64,000 bases of DNA from JAGQSZ01 sp049647585 (GCA_049647585.1 JBARXY010000001.1:142568-206567); one strand, 5' to 3'. Counted from the stretch's first letter, positions 8,917-17,961 are shown. Made by a program: numbers and translations. The notes: generated from the letters alone by a model not told the origin.

Positions 8917-9959
8917 ATTCGACTGGTACCTCCACCTCGGCGCTGTCACACAGCATCGACCGAAGTCTCACCTGGCTCTCCGAGACCCAGACGACGACGG
9001 GAGAGCTCGAGGCACATGCGAGTGCGCTCGACAGTGGACCTCCGCAATGGGTTCCGGATCCGCTCAAGTTCATCACCGCTTTAGGGGCCGTGGCTCTCGA
9101 TGAGATTGACGACCAGCGTGCCCGACGAGTTGTCGATCGGGCTGTCGACTTCCTGCGCCGAGAGCAGGAGACCATGGCTCAATGGCGTTATTGGGCCCAG
9201 AGCAACCAACAGTTCGACTTCACTCCCCCGGACGCGGACGACACCGCATGCTGTTCGTTGGCCGTCGCCACCCGCGGTTTCACGACAGGACGCAATGTCC
9301 CGGTCCTGCTCGGCAACCGCGACGCAGCGGGGCGCTTTTACACCTGGCTGGTACCCCACCGTCGAAGTGTCGACCCGCGGCGCGCTTGGGCGATGAGAGA
9401 TGAATACAGATCCATTATCAAGCAGCGTCGAGATGAGCTCTGGCGTACCACCGAAGCGCATAGAGACGACGTAGATGCAGTCGTCAACACCAATGTGATC
9501 CGATACCTGGGACCAAGACGTGCACCGGCTGCAGCCGTCGAATGGGTGGTCTCGATCATTGAGGAGAACCTGGAGGACGATTGCGATGCTTGGCACCGCA
9601 ATCGCTTCACTCTCTATTCGGCCATTGCAGATGCTCACCTACGCGGGGTCAAGGGATTTCAGAAGGTTGCCGAGCCGATCAGCGAGAGAATCAGGGAAAG
9701 GCTCAACAACGACGGGTCTGTCGGGTCACCGCTCGACTCGGCCCTGGCGCTGCTGGCGCTGCAGGGCTTCGACCGAGACGAGGACGCCCGGGCGACGCTG
9801 GCCAACGGTCTTATAGCGAGCCAGGCCGACGACGGCTCATGGGAACGGTCCATCTTCTACTACGGCGGCCCGAGCGAAGCTTTCGGGTGGGCTTCCGAGG
9901 CGCTGACCACGGCCTGGGCAACCCAGGCCCTCGATCGGCATCGGCGTAACTCCAGATAG
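8913..9959 (+). CDS. Stand-alone terpene-cyclase/prenyltransferase-like alpha-alpha barrel with DADD motif
   Basis: 348 aa from GTG 8913, with a GGAAG ribosome site eight bases upstream, overlapping the previous stop by four bases. Residues 107-112 read DADDTA, which matches the DXDD(TA) acid motif of class II terpene cyclases (squalene-hopene and copalyl diphosphate synthases). A repeat-type segment, ASQADDGSWERSIFYYGG, near residue 305 resembles a QW repeat. The whole protein is predicted helical, but it is only about half the size of full class II cyclases, so it looks like a single barrel domain. It could protonate an isoprenoid, or be a non-cyclase barrel protein. Coupling to a radical SAM protein and nearness to a UbiA prenyltransferase (12298) make an isoprenoid-modifying role attractive but unproven. 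Confidence 0.7.
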   Translation: MNSTGTSTSALSHSIDRSLTWLSETQTTTGELEAHASALDSGPPQWVPDPLKFITALGAVALDEIDDQRARRVVDRAVDFLRREQETMAQWRYWAQSNQQFDFTPPDADDTACCSLAVATRGFTTGRNVPVLLGNRDAAGRFYTWLVPHRRSVDPRRAWAMRDEYRSIIKQRRDELWRTTEAHRDDVDAVVNTNVIRYLGPRRAPAAAVEWVVSIIEENLEDDCDAWHRNRFTLYSAIADAHLRGVKGFQKVAEPISERIRERLNNDGSVGSPLDSALALLALQGFDRDEDARATLANGLIASQADDGSWERSIFYYGGPSEAFGWASEALTTAWATQALDRHRRNSR

Positions 9960-10016
9960 CGTGATTGCAGGCTGGAGACACCCGGCCACCATGCAGCAGG
10001 CGCGTTCCGAGCACCT

Positions 10017-11174
10017 ATGACCGATCAACACCAATCATCTCGACACCTCCTGAGCGTGATTCACGCCGCCGAGCGGACAGGTCCCCCACTTCTCGCGCTG
10101 CAGTTCCTCCGCTGGCTGAAGGAGCAGCGCCCCTCGTGGCAGCTCAGCACCTTGTTCTTGGATGCCGGTGGCCCACTGGTGGAGGACTTTGAGCGACTCG
10201 GCCCGACAGTCGTGAACGCCCCGTCCCCCGACAGCCCGGACGAGAGGCACCCCTGGTTGGCCAAGGGAATCAGGGAGCGCCAACTCCAGCGCACCCTCGT
10301 CAGACTCGGACACGTCGATCTGGCACACGTCCACTGCGCTGGATCGATGCGCGCCATACCGATGATTCCGCGATCTCCTGTTCTTTGCCATGTACACGAG
10401 TTGTCGGTGGGTCAGGACTTCCACCTGGGCGAGACGGCCCGCCGCGAGCTTCCCAATGCCGACCGCTACATCGCCGTTTCGGACGCAGTGCGTAAAGAGC
10501 TGCTCGCCCGGTTCGACATTGCGCCCGAACTCGTGGAACGCCAGTGGGGTTTCGTGGACGATGCCAAGCTCCCAAACTCTGATGGCCACTCACCACAAAG
10601 CGAGTCCGTGCGCGAAGCTGTTGCGACGACGATGGTGGTCATCGGCTCCGGGGTCCGGCATTGGCGCAAGGCGCCTGAACTCTTCGTCCGTGTCGCGCTA
10701 CGGGCCCGCGAGCTGCACCCACAGATCGACTGGCAGTTCCAATGGATCGGCGGAAGCGACAACTCGGGTCTCGAGCAACAGGTCATCGACGCCGGGCTCG
10801 ACCAGATCGTCCGATTCATTCCGCATCAGGCTGAACCGCTTCGCTGGGTCGCAGCTGCAGATGCGTTCTTCCTATCTGCGCGAGAAGACGCCTTTCCGCT
10901 GGTGGTGGTCGAGGCGGCGGCCCTCGCACGCCCGGTCGTCTCATTCGAGAGCGGTGGAGCGGCCGAGTTGATTCGCTCGGCGGACTGCGGCGCGGTAATC
11001 CCGTTTCCGGATGTCGACGCGGCGTGCAATGCGTTGGCGGACCTGGCCAGCGACAAGGAATATCGGAACAGGCTCGGCGCGGCAGGTGCCGAGTTCGCGC
11101 GGAAGAACCTCGTTCTGTCGGTCGCCGGACCGGCGCTGCTCGCAAGCATCGACCGGGCGATGGAGATCCGATGA
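10017..11174 (+). CDS. Glycosyltransferase family 4
   Basis: 385 aa with a GT-B layout. The N-terminal half has a donor-independent Rossmann fold (SVIHAAERTGPPLLALQFL, then LAHVHCAGSMRAI). The C-terminal half has VIGSGVRHWRKAPELFVRV and the GT4 retaining-enzyme signature DAFFLSAREDAFPLVVVEAA near residue 283 (E-x7-E). It is closely similar in style to the two GT4 proteins encoded at 49479-51861 (AxRTGxP N-terminal motif, SxREDxFPLVxxEA signature). It starts 57 bases after the terpene-cyclase-like gene and is followed by an overlapping second transferase. Acceptor and donor unknown. Confidence 0.87.
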   Translation: MTDQHQSSRHLLSVIHAAERTGPPLLALQFLRWLKEQRPSWQLSTLFLDAGGPLVEDFERLGPTVVNAPSPDSPDERHPWLAKGIRERQLQRTLVRLGHVDLAHVHCAGSMRAIPMIPRSPVLCHVHELSVGQDFHLGETARRELPNADRYIAVSDAVRKELLARFDIAPELVERQWGFVDDAKLPNSDGHSPQSESVREAVATTMVVIGSGVRHWRKAPELFVRVALRARELHPQIDWQFQWIGGSDNSGLEQQVIDAGLDQIVRFIPHQAEPLRWVAAADAFFLSAREDAFPLVVVEAAALARPVVSFESGGAAELIRSADCGAVIPFPDVDAACNALADLASDKEYRNRLGAAGAEFARKNLVLSVAGPALLASIDRAMEIR

Positions 11175-12301
11175 AACCGGATGTCCTCATAGCCACCGAG
11201 TTGCCGACCTTGGAGAACGGTGGCGAACGGCTGCTCCAGATCGCCCGCTGGCTCAAGCGCAGAGGGCTAAAGGTCGAGATCGTTGCCCTGGGCGAAGGCA
11301 CCCGTCCCGACCTGGAGCGCTTCAGATCGGTTGCTCCGACGACTGTTGTCGACCGGTTCCGTCGACGCGGAATCGCGACACTCCCCTACCTCCTCGGCGT
11401 GACCCGCCTGAGCCAAGGCGCAAAGGTCTGGAAACTGCGCAGATTCCTGTCTCGGCGATCAGGCGCAACGCTCCTCGTGCACGATCCGCTCGCCGCCAGC
11501 CTTGTCCGCTACGCGCCGCGCCCCTTCAGTCGGGTCATAGCAGCCTTTCCGGACAGCACCAGCTCGTTGGATTCACTCAGGGCCGAGGACCGCGAGACCC
11601 TGGCCGAGTCGGATGGATGGCTTACTTCGAGCGCTGCCCAAAGCGCGCAGATCGGCGAGTTCTACGGGGTCCCTGTGGTGGAACTGGACAGCGCCGCAAC
11701 AGGCACCAATTTTGTCGACCCGGATGACCTTCTAGAAGTAACTCGCTCGATCGATCCGTCCGGCGCCGTTGTTCTGGTGCCGAGTATCGGGTTGTGGGAC
11801 TCGATCGACCACGCAATCGAAGTGGCCTCGCAGTTGCACCATCAGCTTCCCGACCGGCCACTGCGATGGGTTGCCGACACCGAGAACGACACCTGGCTGG
11901 CCCACCACGACCTGAAGCACGCCGGTCTTGATTGCGTGGTGCAGGTTCGACCCAGCGATGATCCGACCTTGCTGCACGATGTTGCCGTCGTGGTACGGAC
12001 CGGCTACCAGCCGGCACACCAGGACATCGTTCTGGCCGCTGCGATCGGCGCGGTCCCGGTTCGCGGAATGTGCACCCGTGACCTGCCACCTACCGCACCG
12101 CAGACGACTGCCTTTGCCGTCGAGGAACTGACCGGTGAGCTGGTGGCTCTGCTCGGTGATTCCCAGGCTCTGGACCGCTCCGGCCGCGCGCTCAAGTCGG
12201 AGCTGGCCCACTTGGATCTCCATCACCAGATCGCCCAGCTCGGCGACCTCATGCGACCGGACCCGCGGTCAAGTCAGCAACCTGAGCCGGTCAGCGGATG
12301 A
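11171..12301 (+). CDS. GT-B glycosyltransferase-like protein
   Basis: 376 aa from ATG 11171, which overlaps the preceding stop (ATGA). The N-terminus, DVLIATELPTLENGGERLLQIARWLKRRG, is typical of GT4 acceptor domains. The C-terminal half has the alternating helix/strand pattern of GT-B but lacks a clear E-x7-E signature; in its place is VVRTGYQPAHQDIVLAAAIGAVPVRG. It may therefore be a divergent or donor-altered transferase. The ends overlap both neighbours, so it is an integral member of the 7717-13632 unit. Confidence 0.75.
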   Translation: MKPDVLIATELPTLENGGERLLQIARWLKRRGLKVEIVALGEGTRPDLERFRSVAPTTVVDRFRRRGIATLPYLLGVTRLSQGAKVWKLRRFLSRRSGATLLVHDPLAASLVRYAPRPFSRVIAAFPDSTSSLDSLRAEDRETLAESDGWLTSSAAQSAQIGEFYGVPVVELDSAATGTNFVDPDDLLEVTRSIDPSGAVVLVPSIGLWDSIDHAIEVASQLHHQLPDRPLRWVADTENDTWLAHHDLKHAGLDCVVQVRPSDDPTLLHDVAVVVRTGYQPAHQDIVLAAAIGAVPVRGMCTRDLPPTAPQTTAFAVEELTGELVALLGDSQALDRSGRALKSELAHLDLHHQIAQLGDLMRPDPRSSQQPEPVSG

Positions 12302-13632
12302 GTTCACCGCGTAGTTCGGGCCGTCGGGTCTGGTCGCTGGTCCGGGCTCCGATCTGGTGGACCCCCAAGGTCCTGCCGGTAATCGCGGCTGCCGCGCTGG
12401 CTGCGATCGCGGCAGATGTCTCCGCAGGTGAAGGACTACCTCGCGTCATTGCGATGGTGGTATCTGCCGTCGGAGTCGCTGCCTTCGCACACGTCGTCAA
12501 TGACCTGGCGGACCGAGAAGTCGACCGCATCGCCGGCAAGAGGAACGCATTGTCCAACTCCCCCGGCTGGATGCCGTGGGCGTTGATGAGCGCCTGTGGG
12601 GTGCTTGCGATTACCCCTTGGATTTTCGTATCGATCGGCATTCCGGCAGCGGTGGTGCTTGCCACGCTTGTTCTGACATCGATCGCGTACTCGGTGCCCC
12701 CAGTGCGACTGAAGCGCAGAGGGTTGTTGGGAGCAGTTGCCGACGCGGCGGTGGCCCATGTTCTGCCGACGGTCTTCGCGTTCATGCTCATGGGGTCCGC
12801 TGGCTCCAGAACAACGGCATGGTGGGTCGCAACGGTCGGGGCGACCGTCTGGGCCCTCGGTTTCGGAATCCGCAGCATCGTCGTCCATCAGATCCTGGAC
12901 ATGGACAGCGATGACCGTGCCTCAGTGGAAACCTTCGTGGTTCAGCGGGGAACGCACCGCTCGGCCCGAACCGCCCGCGATGCCTTCAGCCTCGAGCTGC
13001 TGGGTCTTGGCCTGCTGGCATTCGTGACCGTCTGGGTCGCATGGGGAGCGGCGATCTACTTCGCGGTTCATCTGTCGCTGTGGCTCAATCACCGCCGCTG
13101 GGAGCGACAGCCGATAGACACTGTGCCTACGCGGCACGGCCAGTGGATGCCTCTCGCCGAGTTCTACGAGGTCTGGCCGGCGATTGCGCTGTGCGGCGTA
13201 CTGGTCGTCGAAGATCTCAGATGGGCCTGGCTCCTGGGAGCGCTGATCGTGATTTTCTGGTCGGCGGTCGAGAAACAGCTGCTGGACCAGTTGACAATGC
13301 TCGTCGAGCTGGCCTCTTGGATCGTCGATGTCCTCGGTCCGATATTGGAACGACTCGGGATCCGAACCGGGATGACATCCCGCTCGGCGTGGGGACGAAT
13401 TGTCACCTTCGGGTGGGCGATCCGCTCCGGGATGAACCGCTGCTACCACGCAATCCGGATCGCTCTGCGCGAGTTCGGATTCAAGCTGGGTCGGACATGG
13501 TGGTCCATCTTCCGTGCGCACTGGAGGGTTCGACACTGGTTCGGTCCACTCGTGCGTCTGGTTCGACGTCAGAAGCGGCGTGCGAAGCGGATTCTGGGCC
13601 GCGGCGACCAACCGGGAAATCTACCCGGTTGA
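12298..13632 (+). CDS. UbiA-family prenyltransferase
   Basis: 444 aa. It has eight or so hydrophobic helices and both aspartate-rich motifs of the UbiA superfamily: NDLADREVD at residues 68-76 and DMDSDD at 201-206 (these bind Mg-diphosphate of the prenyl donor). After the usual UbiA region (about 300 aa) comes an extra hydrophobic segment and then a basic tail rich in Arg and Trp, so it is longer than typical members. UbiA enzymes attach prenyl chains to aromatic or sugar-phosphate acceptors inside the membrane. The ATG overlaps the previous stop by four bases. Acceptor unknown; DPPR-synthase-like or quinone-type activity are both possible. Confidence 0.82.
   Translation: MSSPRSSGRRVWSLVRAPIWWTPKVLPVIAAAALAAIAADVSAGEGLPRVIAMVVSAVGVAAFAHVVNDLADREVDRIAGKRNALSNSPGWMPWALMSACGVLAITPWIFVSIGIPAAVVLATLVLTSIAYSVPPVRLKRRGLLGAVADAAVAHVLPTVFAFMLMGSAGSRTTAWWVATVGATVWALGFGIRSIVVHQILDMDSDDRASVETFVVQRGTHRSARTARDAFSLELLGLGLLAFVTVWVAWGAAIYFAVHLSLWLNHRRWERQPIDTVPTRHGQWMPLAEFYEVWPAIALCGVLVVEDLRWAWLLGALIVIFWSAVEKQLLDQLTMLVELASWIVDVLGPILERLGIRTGMTSRSAWGRIVTFGWAIRSGMNRCYHAIRIALREFGFKLGRTWWSIFRAHWRVRHWFGPLVRLVRRQKRRAKRILGRGDQPGNLPG
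13609..13631 (+). terminator. Strong hairpin at end of UbiA gene
   Basis: CAACCGGG and CCCGGTTG form an 8-bp perfect stem with a 7-base loop, overlapping the UbiA stop codon. There is no T-tract after it, as is common in high-GC genomes. It would separate the 7717-13632 unit from the O-antigen ligase-like gene. Confidence 0.45.
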
Positions 13633-13658
13633 GCTGCTGCGACGAGGTACATCAAAGC

Positions 13659-13674
13659 TGACTCGGTAGAGTCA
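13659..13674 (+). repeat. Short hairpin TGACTC-GGTA-GAGTCA
   Basis: A perfect 6-bp stem with a tetraloop lies 26 bases after the UbiA stop. It may act with the preceding hairpin as a terminator, or be an operator upstream of the next gene. Confidence 0.3.
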
Positions 13675-13765
13675 CAGGGCCAATTCGCGTCGGCCCAGGG
13701 GGTGAACGCTGTCCACTATCGAAGTAGCTTCCAGGTTCGCAGTAGGTGAAAAGCGTCCGCGCGGA

Positions 13766-15370
13766 TTGACCACCGGCAAGGACGCGATTCCTCGGTGGAT
13801 TTTCCTGGTAGTGATCCTTCTTGGCCAGATCATCCTGACCCTCGCTATTCAGGAACTGCGAATCCTGGGCCTGGTGCAAGCAGCCGGTCTCGCCCTGTTC
13901 GGCCTGTATTCGGTGATGCGACGAGACCTGGCTTCTCTGCTTTGCGTGATGGCATACCTGACCGGCGCCGAGATCGTCTGGCGACAGGTCAGAGCCCCGG
14001 TCTTCTACCTGGCCGCCCCATACCTGCTTATCGCCCTGTCAGTTTTTGCAGTCATCCTGGTACTTGGTCGACTCGGGCGCGACTCTCGTCTTGCTCTGCT
14101 CTACGCGGGCCTACTGGTCCCAGCAGTCATTTCAACGATCCGGACCACTGGCACCGGGTCTCGAGAACTCATCGCGTTTGCCCTGAGCGGCCCTATCGCT
14201 CTGGCAGCTTTCGTAGCTTTCACTTCACAGGTGAAGGTTGAGCGCTGGCTCTACCGACGGATTCTCTGGACGACCCTGATATCGGCTGTGGGTCCACTGA
14301 CGATTGCCGTGCAGTCCACCCGGGCACAGCTTGCCGCTACGGGCTCGGTCAATTTCAAGAGTGCGTCCAACTTCGTCACCTCAGGTGGCTTCGGTCCCGT
14401 CCAGGTGTCGTCAATGCTCTCGCTAGGAGCCATGGCCGCAGTTCTGCTCATCCTCTCCGAGTCGGACCGGTTCGTCCGGATCCTCGCAGGGATCGTCGCC
14501 TCCGCCCTGGTCGTGCAAACCCTTCTCACCTTCTCGCGTGGAGGATCCACTTCGCTGGCCATAGCGGTGACAGGTCTGGCGTTGGTGAACGCAAAGAGCC
14601 CACGAATCCGCAACAGGATCCTGGTCATCGCAGCCGTGGCATTCACCGTCGGATACCTGCTGGTATTCCCATGGCTGGAAACCTTCACCGGCGGAGCGTT
14701 CAATGAGCGCTTCTCGGACACCCAATCCGCCCGGACGACCCTGGCCGGCAATGACATCAAGATTTTCGAGGACAACTTCCTCTTCGGAGTCGGTCCTGGC
14801 ATGACCAAGTACCAGCGGCTGACCTACGAGGTCTGTCAGCTGCGGTCAGACAAATGCAGGGATGAGGCGTCCTCACACACCGAGTTCACCCGCATGCTGG
14901 GTGAACATGGGATCCCGGGTGCCATCGCCATCGTGATCATGGGTCTGCTGGCGGTGAACTCCTTCCGACGCCGGGGCGAAGGCCGCGCCTTGGCATTCAC
15001 CTGGATGCTCTGGGCTATTTCGCAGATGTTCTATGCAAATCTCCGGATAGTCGCGGTCCCCTTTGCGTTCGGACTGGCCTTCCTGAGGCTGTCCGACGAA
15101 GACGATGACGATGAGAGCGATCCGGCGGCAGCCGACGAGGAGTTGTGGCCCGACGGAAACCCGATGCACGTACCGGTCACGGATTGGTCAGAGGATCCCC
15201 CCGGCCGTAAACGCACGATCGGTTTCGGTGCGGGTTATGGCCCTCCCGAGCACACTCGCCCAGAACACGTCGCCCACGTCGGATTTGGTGCCGGGTGGGG
15301 CGCTCCCCGAGTGATCGACGGAACCGGGCCAGATACGTCCCCGCGCGGGTCGATCCGCCCAGAGCTGTGA
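13766..15370 (+). CDS. O-antigen ligase/polymerase-like membrane protein (WaaL/Wzy family)
   Basis: About 534 aa with roughly twelve membrane helices. The large extracytoplasmic loop ends in NFLFGVGPGM, then SSHTEFTRMLGEHGIPG near residue 375, the classic Wzy_C/O-antigen-ligase signature (GxGPG, SHxE, ExG). Such proteins polymerise or ligate lipid-linked glycans outside the membrane. The C-terminal 80 residues are acidic then Gly/Pro-rich, with a repeated GFGAG(Y/W)G segment (two copies). The start is uncertain: TTG 13766 lacks a ribosome site, whereas an in-frame CTG at 13709 follows AGGGGGT by about six bases and would add 19 residues. Confidence 0.82.
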   Translation: MTTGKDAIPRWIFLVVILLGQIILTLAIQELRILGLVQAAGLALFGLYSVMRRDLASLLCVMAYLTGAEIVWRQVRAPVFYLAAPYLLIALSVFAVILVLGRLGRDSRLALLYAGLLVPAVISTIRTTGTGSRELIAFALSGPIALAAFVAFTSQVKVERWLYRRILWTTLISAVGPLTIAVQSTRAQLAATGSVNFKSASNFVTSGGFGPVQVSSMLSLGAMAAVLLILSESDRFVRILAGIVASALVVQTLLTFSRGGSTSLAIAVTGLALVNAKSPRIRNRILVIAAVAFTVGYLLVFPWLETFTGGAFNERFSDTQSARTTLAGNDIKIFEDNFLFGVGPGMTKYQRLTYEVCQLRSDKCRDEASSHTEFTRMLGEHGIPGAIAIVIMGLLAVNSFRRRGEGRALAFTWMLWAISQMFYANLRIVAVPFAFGLAFLRLSDEDDDDESDPAAADEELWPDGNPMHVPVTDWSEDPPGRKRTIGFGAGYGPPEHTRPEHVAHVGFGAGWGAPRVIDGTGPDTSPRGSIRPEL

Positions 15371-15431
15371 AACGACCGGGAGAGCGATTCGCGCACTGGC
15401 GCGAGGACGCTGCTCTGCAGAAGGACGCGCC

Positions 15432-16439
15432 GTGGCGGTAGAACGCGCCGTGGTCGTCGGATCCGGCAGCGCCGGGTATCGGCACGCGGCCTCACTTCGC
15501 AGACGCGATCCACGCTTGGAAATCATCGTGGTCAGGCGCCCATCGAGCAGGCAGCCCCTGGAACGGCTGACGGCGCTGGAGGTCGAACTGGTCACTTCCA
15601 TCGATGAGGCCGTTGCGCTCAATCCCACCGTCGCAGTGGTTGCCGGTCCAGCGTCAACCCACCGAAACGACGCCGAAGCGCTCGCCTCAGTCGGCGCACA
15701 TCTACTGGTGGAGAAGCCACTGGCAACGACCTCCGACGACGCCCGAAAACTGGTCGCCTCAGCAGACGCCAACGGCAGTCGATTGGTGGTCGGCTACCAC
15801 CTTCGATATTCCTCGACCGTTCCGACCCTTGCAGCTCTGGTCGGGGATGGAGCGATCGGGGTCCCGACATCCTTCTCGCTCGGGGTGGGTCAGCATCTGT
15901 CCCAGTGGCGTCCGGGCGCCGACCCGCGGGAGTCCGTGACAGCACGTCAGGAACTCGGTGGTGGCGTTCTACTGGAGCTAAGTCACGAGTTGGATGGCCT
16001 GCGATTCCTGCTCGGTGATGTCGCCTCGTGTTCGGCCCGTTTGCGTCGCGACGGCGCACCAACCGACGGTCTGGTCGACACAGTCGCAGACCTGGAGATC
16101 GAACTTGCGTCTGGAACCCGTGGCCAGATTCATCTCGACATGGTGAGCGAAGATCCATTCAGGACCTGGACAGTTTCAGGGTCCGGGGGCAGCCTGACCG
16201 CAGACCTGCTCAGCGGCACGATCACCCGACTTTGCTCCCCCGAAGCGGGTGCGGGTGAAGTCCTACATCGAAGCGCCCCCGGCGAGCGCGACCGCGCTGA
16301 AGCCAACCTGATCGACAATTTCATCGAGGTTGCCGAGGGTCGCAGCGAACCGCTCTGCACCGGGGCGGACGGAATCGCCGTTCTCGACGTGATCGAGGCC
16401 GCACTGGCGAGCGAACAGGACAGGATCTCTTTGGCATGA
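15432..16439 (+). CDS. Gfo/Idh/MocA-family oxidoreductase
   Basis: 335 aa from GTG 15432. The Rossmann motif GSGSAGYRHAASL is at residues 9-21. The family signature VEKPLATTSDDA is near 95, followed by VVGYHLRYS (substrate loop) and a His in LLELSHELDG near 180. The enzyme likely uses NAD(P) to oxidise or reduce a ring or side-chain carbon of a sugar or sugar acid. Its stop overlaps the start of the CMP-sugar synthetase gene by four bases, so it probably modifies the nonulosonate precursor. A TCGCGC/GCGCGA hairpin (15389-15404) lies just upstream. Confidence 0.87.
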   Translation: MAVERAVVVGSGSAGYRHAASLRRRDPRLEIIVVRRPSSRQPLERLTALEVELVTSIDEAVALNPTVAVVAGPASTHRNDAEALASVGAHLLVEKPLATTSDDARKLVASADANGSRLVVGYHLRYSSTVPTLAALVGDGAIGVPTSFSLGVGQHLSQWRPGADPRESVTARQELGGGVLLELSHELDGLRFLLGDVASCSARLRRDGAPTDGLVDTVADLEIELASGTRGQIHLDMVSEDPFRTWTVSGSGGSLTADLLSGTITRLCSPEAGAGEVLHRSAPGERDRAEANLIDNFIEVAEGRSEPLCTGADGIAVLDVIEAALASEQDRISLA

Positions 16440-17140
16440 ACGTCATTGCTGCAGTCTTCGCCCGCGGTGGCTCCAAGGGAGTGCCTGACAAGAACCTCCG
16501 CCACTTGGCGGGCAAGTCGCTCGTGGCCCACGCCATCGAACAGGCCCAGTCATGTGTCGGGGTCGAGCGGGTGATCGTGTCAACCGACAGTGAGGCAATC
16601 GCCCGGGTCGCCCGTGAATCGGGTGCCGAAGTCCCGTGGCTCCGTCCGGCCGAACTGTCCAGCGACACGGCCCGGGAGTGGGACGCATGGCAACACATGC
16701 TGGCCTGGCTGGAGAGCCGCGGCGAGACTCCGGACCGTTTGCTGGTGGTGCCGTGCACTGCGCCATTGCGCCTCGTCGAGGATCTGGAACGGTGTCTCGA
16801 AGCTGCGTCCGATCCCGATGTCGACATCGTATTGACGGTTACCGAATCCCATCGGAATCCGTGGTTCAACATGGTGGCGCTCGATGATGACGGTCGGGCA
16901 AGCCTCGTGATCGAGCCTCCACAGCGGATACATCGCCGTCAGGATGCTCCGAAGGTGCATGACGTCGGCACCGTTGCATTTGTGGCCAAGCCGTCGTATG
17001 TGAAATCGGCAACCTCACTTTACGATGGGGTCGTGAGGGCGGTCGAGGTTCCGGCCGAACGCAATCTGGACATCGACACCGAGGTCGACTTGGCGTTCGC
17101 CGAACTGCTGATCGATCGCAGATCCGGGGAGATCAAATGA
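16436..17140 (+). CDS. neuA: CMP-nonulosonate (acylneuraminate) cytidylyltransferase
   Basis: 234 aa. The N-terminus IAAVFARGGSKGVPDKNLR is the nucleotide-binding signature of CMP-sialic acid/CMP-legionaminic acid synthetases, and VSTDS near 44 is the usual second motif. It would activate a nonulosonic acid with CTP. The ATG overlaps the Gfo/Idh stop and its own stop overlaps the SDR start. In Campylobacter legionaminate gene sets an SDR and a cytidylyltransferase of this class (PtmA/PtmB) also sit together, so the enzyme could alternatively make another activated sugar. Confidence 0.87.
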   Translation: MNVIAAVFARGGSKGVPDKNLRHLAGKSLVAHAIEQAQSCVGVERVIVSTDSEAIARVARESGAEVPWLRPAELSSDTAREWDAWQHMLAWLESRGETPDRLLVVPCTAPLRLVEDLERCLEAASDPDVDIVLTVTESHRNPWFNMVALDDDGRASLVIEPPQRIHRRQDAPKVHDVGTVAFVAKPSYVKSATSLYDGVVRAVEVPAERNLDIDTEVDLAFAELLIDRRSGEIK

Positions 17141-17961
17141 CCAACACCCAGAGCGGGCATCGCGACATCGCGTCGCTCTCCAGACTCGATGGCCGGGTCG
17201 CAATCGTCACCGGCGGCGCAGGACACATCGGCAGCGCGGTTGCCGACGCGCTTGCCGAACAAGGCGCCACGGTAGCGGTGGTCGACCTGGACCCGAACCG
17301 CTGCGACGCCGTCGCCCGAGAAATCGAGCAGAAGCGTTCATCAAGGACGTTTGCCCTGGCGGTCGATCTTGCCGATGAAGCCGCCACCCGAGCCATCGCT
17401 GACCGGGTCCTCGACACCGCCGGAAGTATCGACATTCTGATCCACGTAGCCGCGCTTGTCAGTGCAGAACCGTTGCTGAACTGGACAACACCGTTCGAGG
17501 AGCAGAGCACCGAGGTCTGGAGACGGGCCCTCGAGGTCAACCTCACAGCCGTGTTCGCCCTGACCCAGGCGTGCACGCCTGCGCTGCGTGCCTCTGGCAA
17601 CGGATCGGTGGTCACCTTCGGTTCGACCTACGGCATTGTCGGTCCGGATTGGAGTATCTACGACGGCACCGACATGGGCAACGCCGCAGGCTACGCAGCC
17701 AGCAAGGGCGGCGTGATCCAGCTGACACGCTGGCTCGCTACGACCCTCGCACCTGATATCCGCGTCAACACACTCAGTCCGGGGGGCGTGTTCCGGGGCC
17801 ATCCCGACAGCTTCAAGGAGGCCTACGAGGCTCGCACCCCGCTCGGACGAATGGCCACCGAAGAGGACTACAAGGGTGCTGCAGTGTTCCTGGCCAGCGA
17901 CATGTCGCGCTATGTGACCGGCCACAACCTGGTCGTCGACGGCGGATGGACCGCATGGTGA
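17137..17961 (+). CDS. Short-chain dehydrogenase/reductase (PtmA-like)
   Basis: 274 aa. The Rossmann motif TGGAGHIGSAVADALAEQG is at 25-43. The SDR active site is Ser in FGSTYG near 165 and YxxxK in AGYAASKGG near 188. The C-terminal FLASDMSRYVTGHNLVVDGGW is typical of classical SDRs. It lies inside the nonulosonate cassette with four-base overlap to the cytidylyltransferase. It likely performs a redox step on the sugar precursor, as PtmA does in the legionaminate-linked cassette. The exact substrate is not shown by the sequence. Confidence 0.85.
   Translation: MTNTQSGHRDIASLSRLDGRVAIVTGGAGHIGSAVADALAEQGATVAVVDLDPNRCDAVAREIEQKRSSRTFALAVDLADEAATRAIADRVLDTAGSIDILIHVAALVSAEPLLNWTTPFEEQSTEVWRRALEVNLTAVFALTQACTPALRASGNGSVVTFGSTYGIVGPDWSIYDGTDMGNAAGYAASKGGVIQLTRWLATTLAPDIRVNTLSPGGVFRGHPDSFKEAYEARTPLGRMATEEDYKGAAVFLASDMSRYVTGHNLVVDGGWTAW

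Noticed and set aside
15389..15404. TCGCGC-ACTG-GCGCGA hairpin before the nonulosonate cassette
   Set aside because: A short GC-only stem of this size is common by chance in such DNA; noted with the neighbouring gene but not called a terminator.
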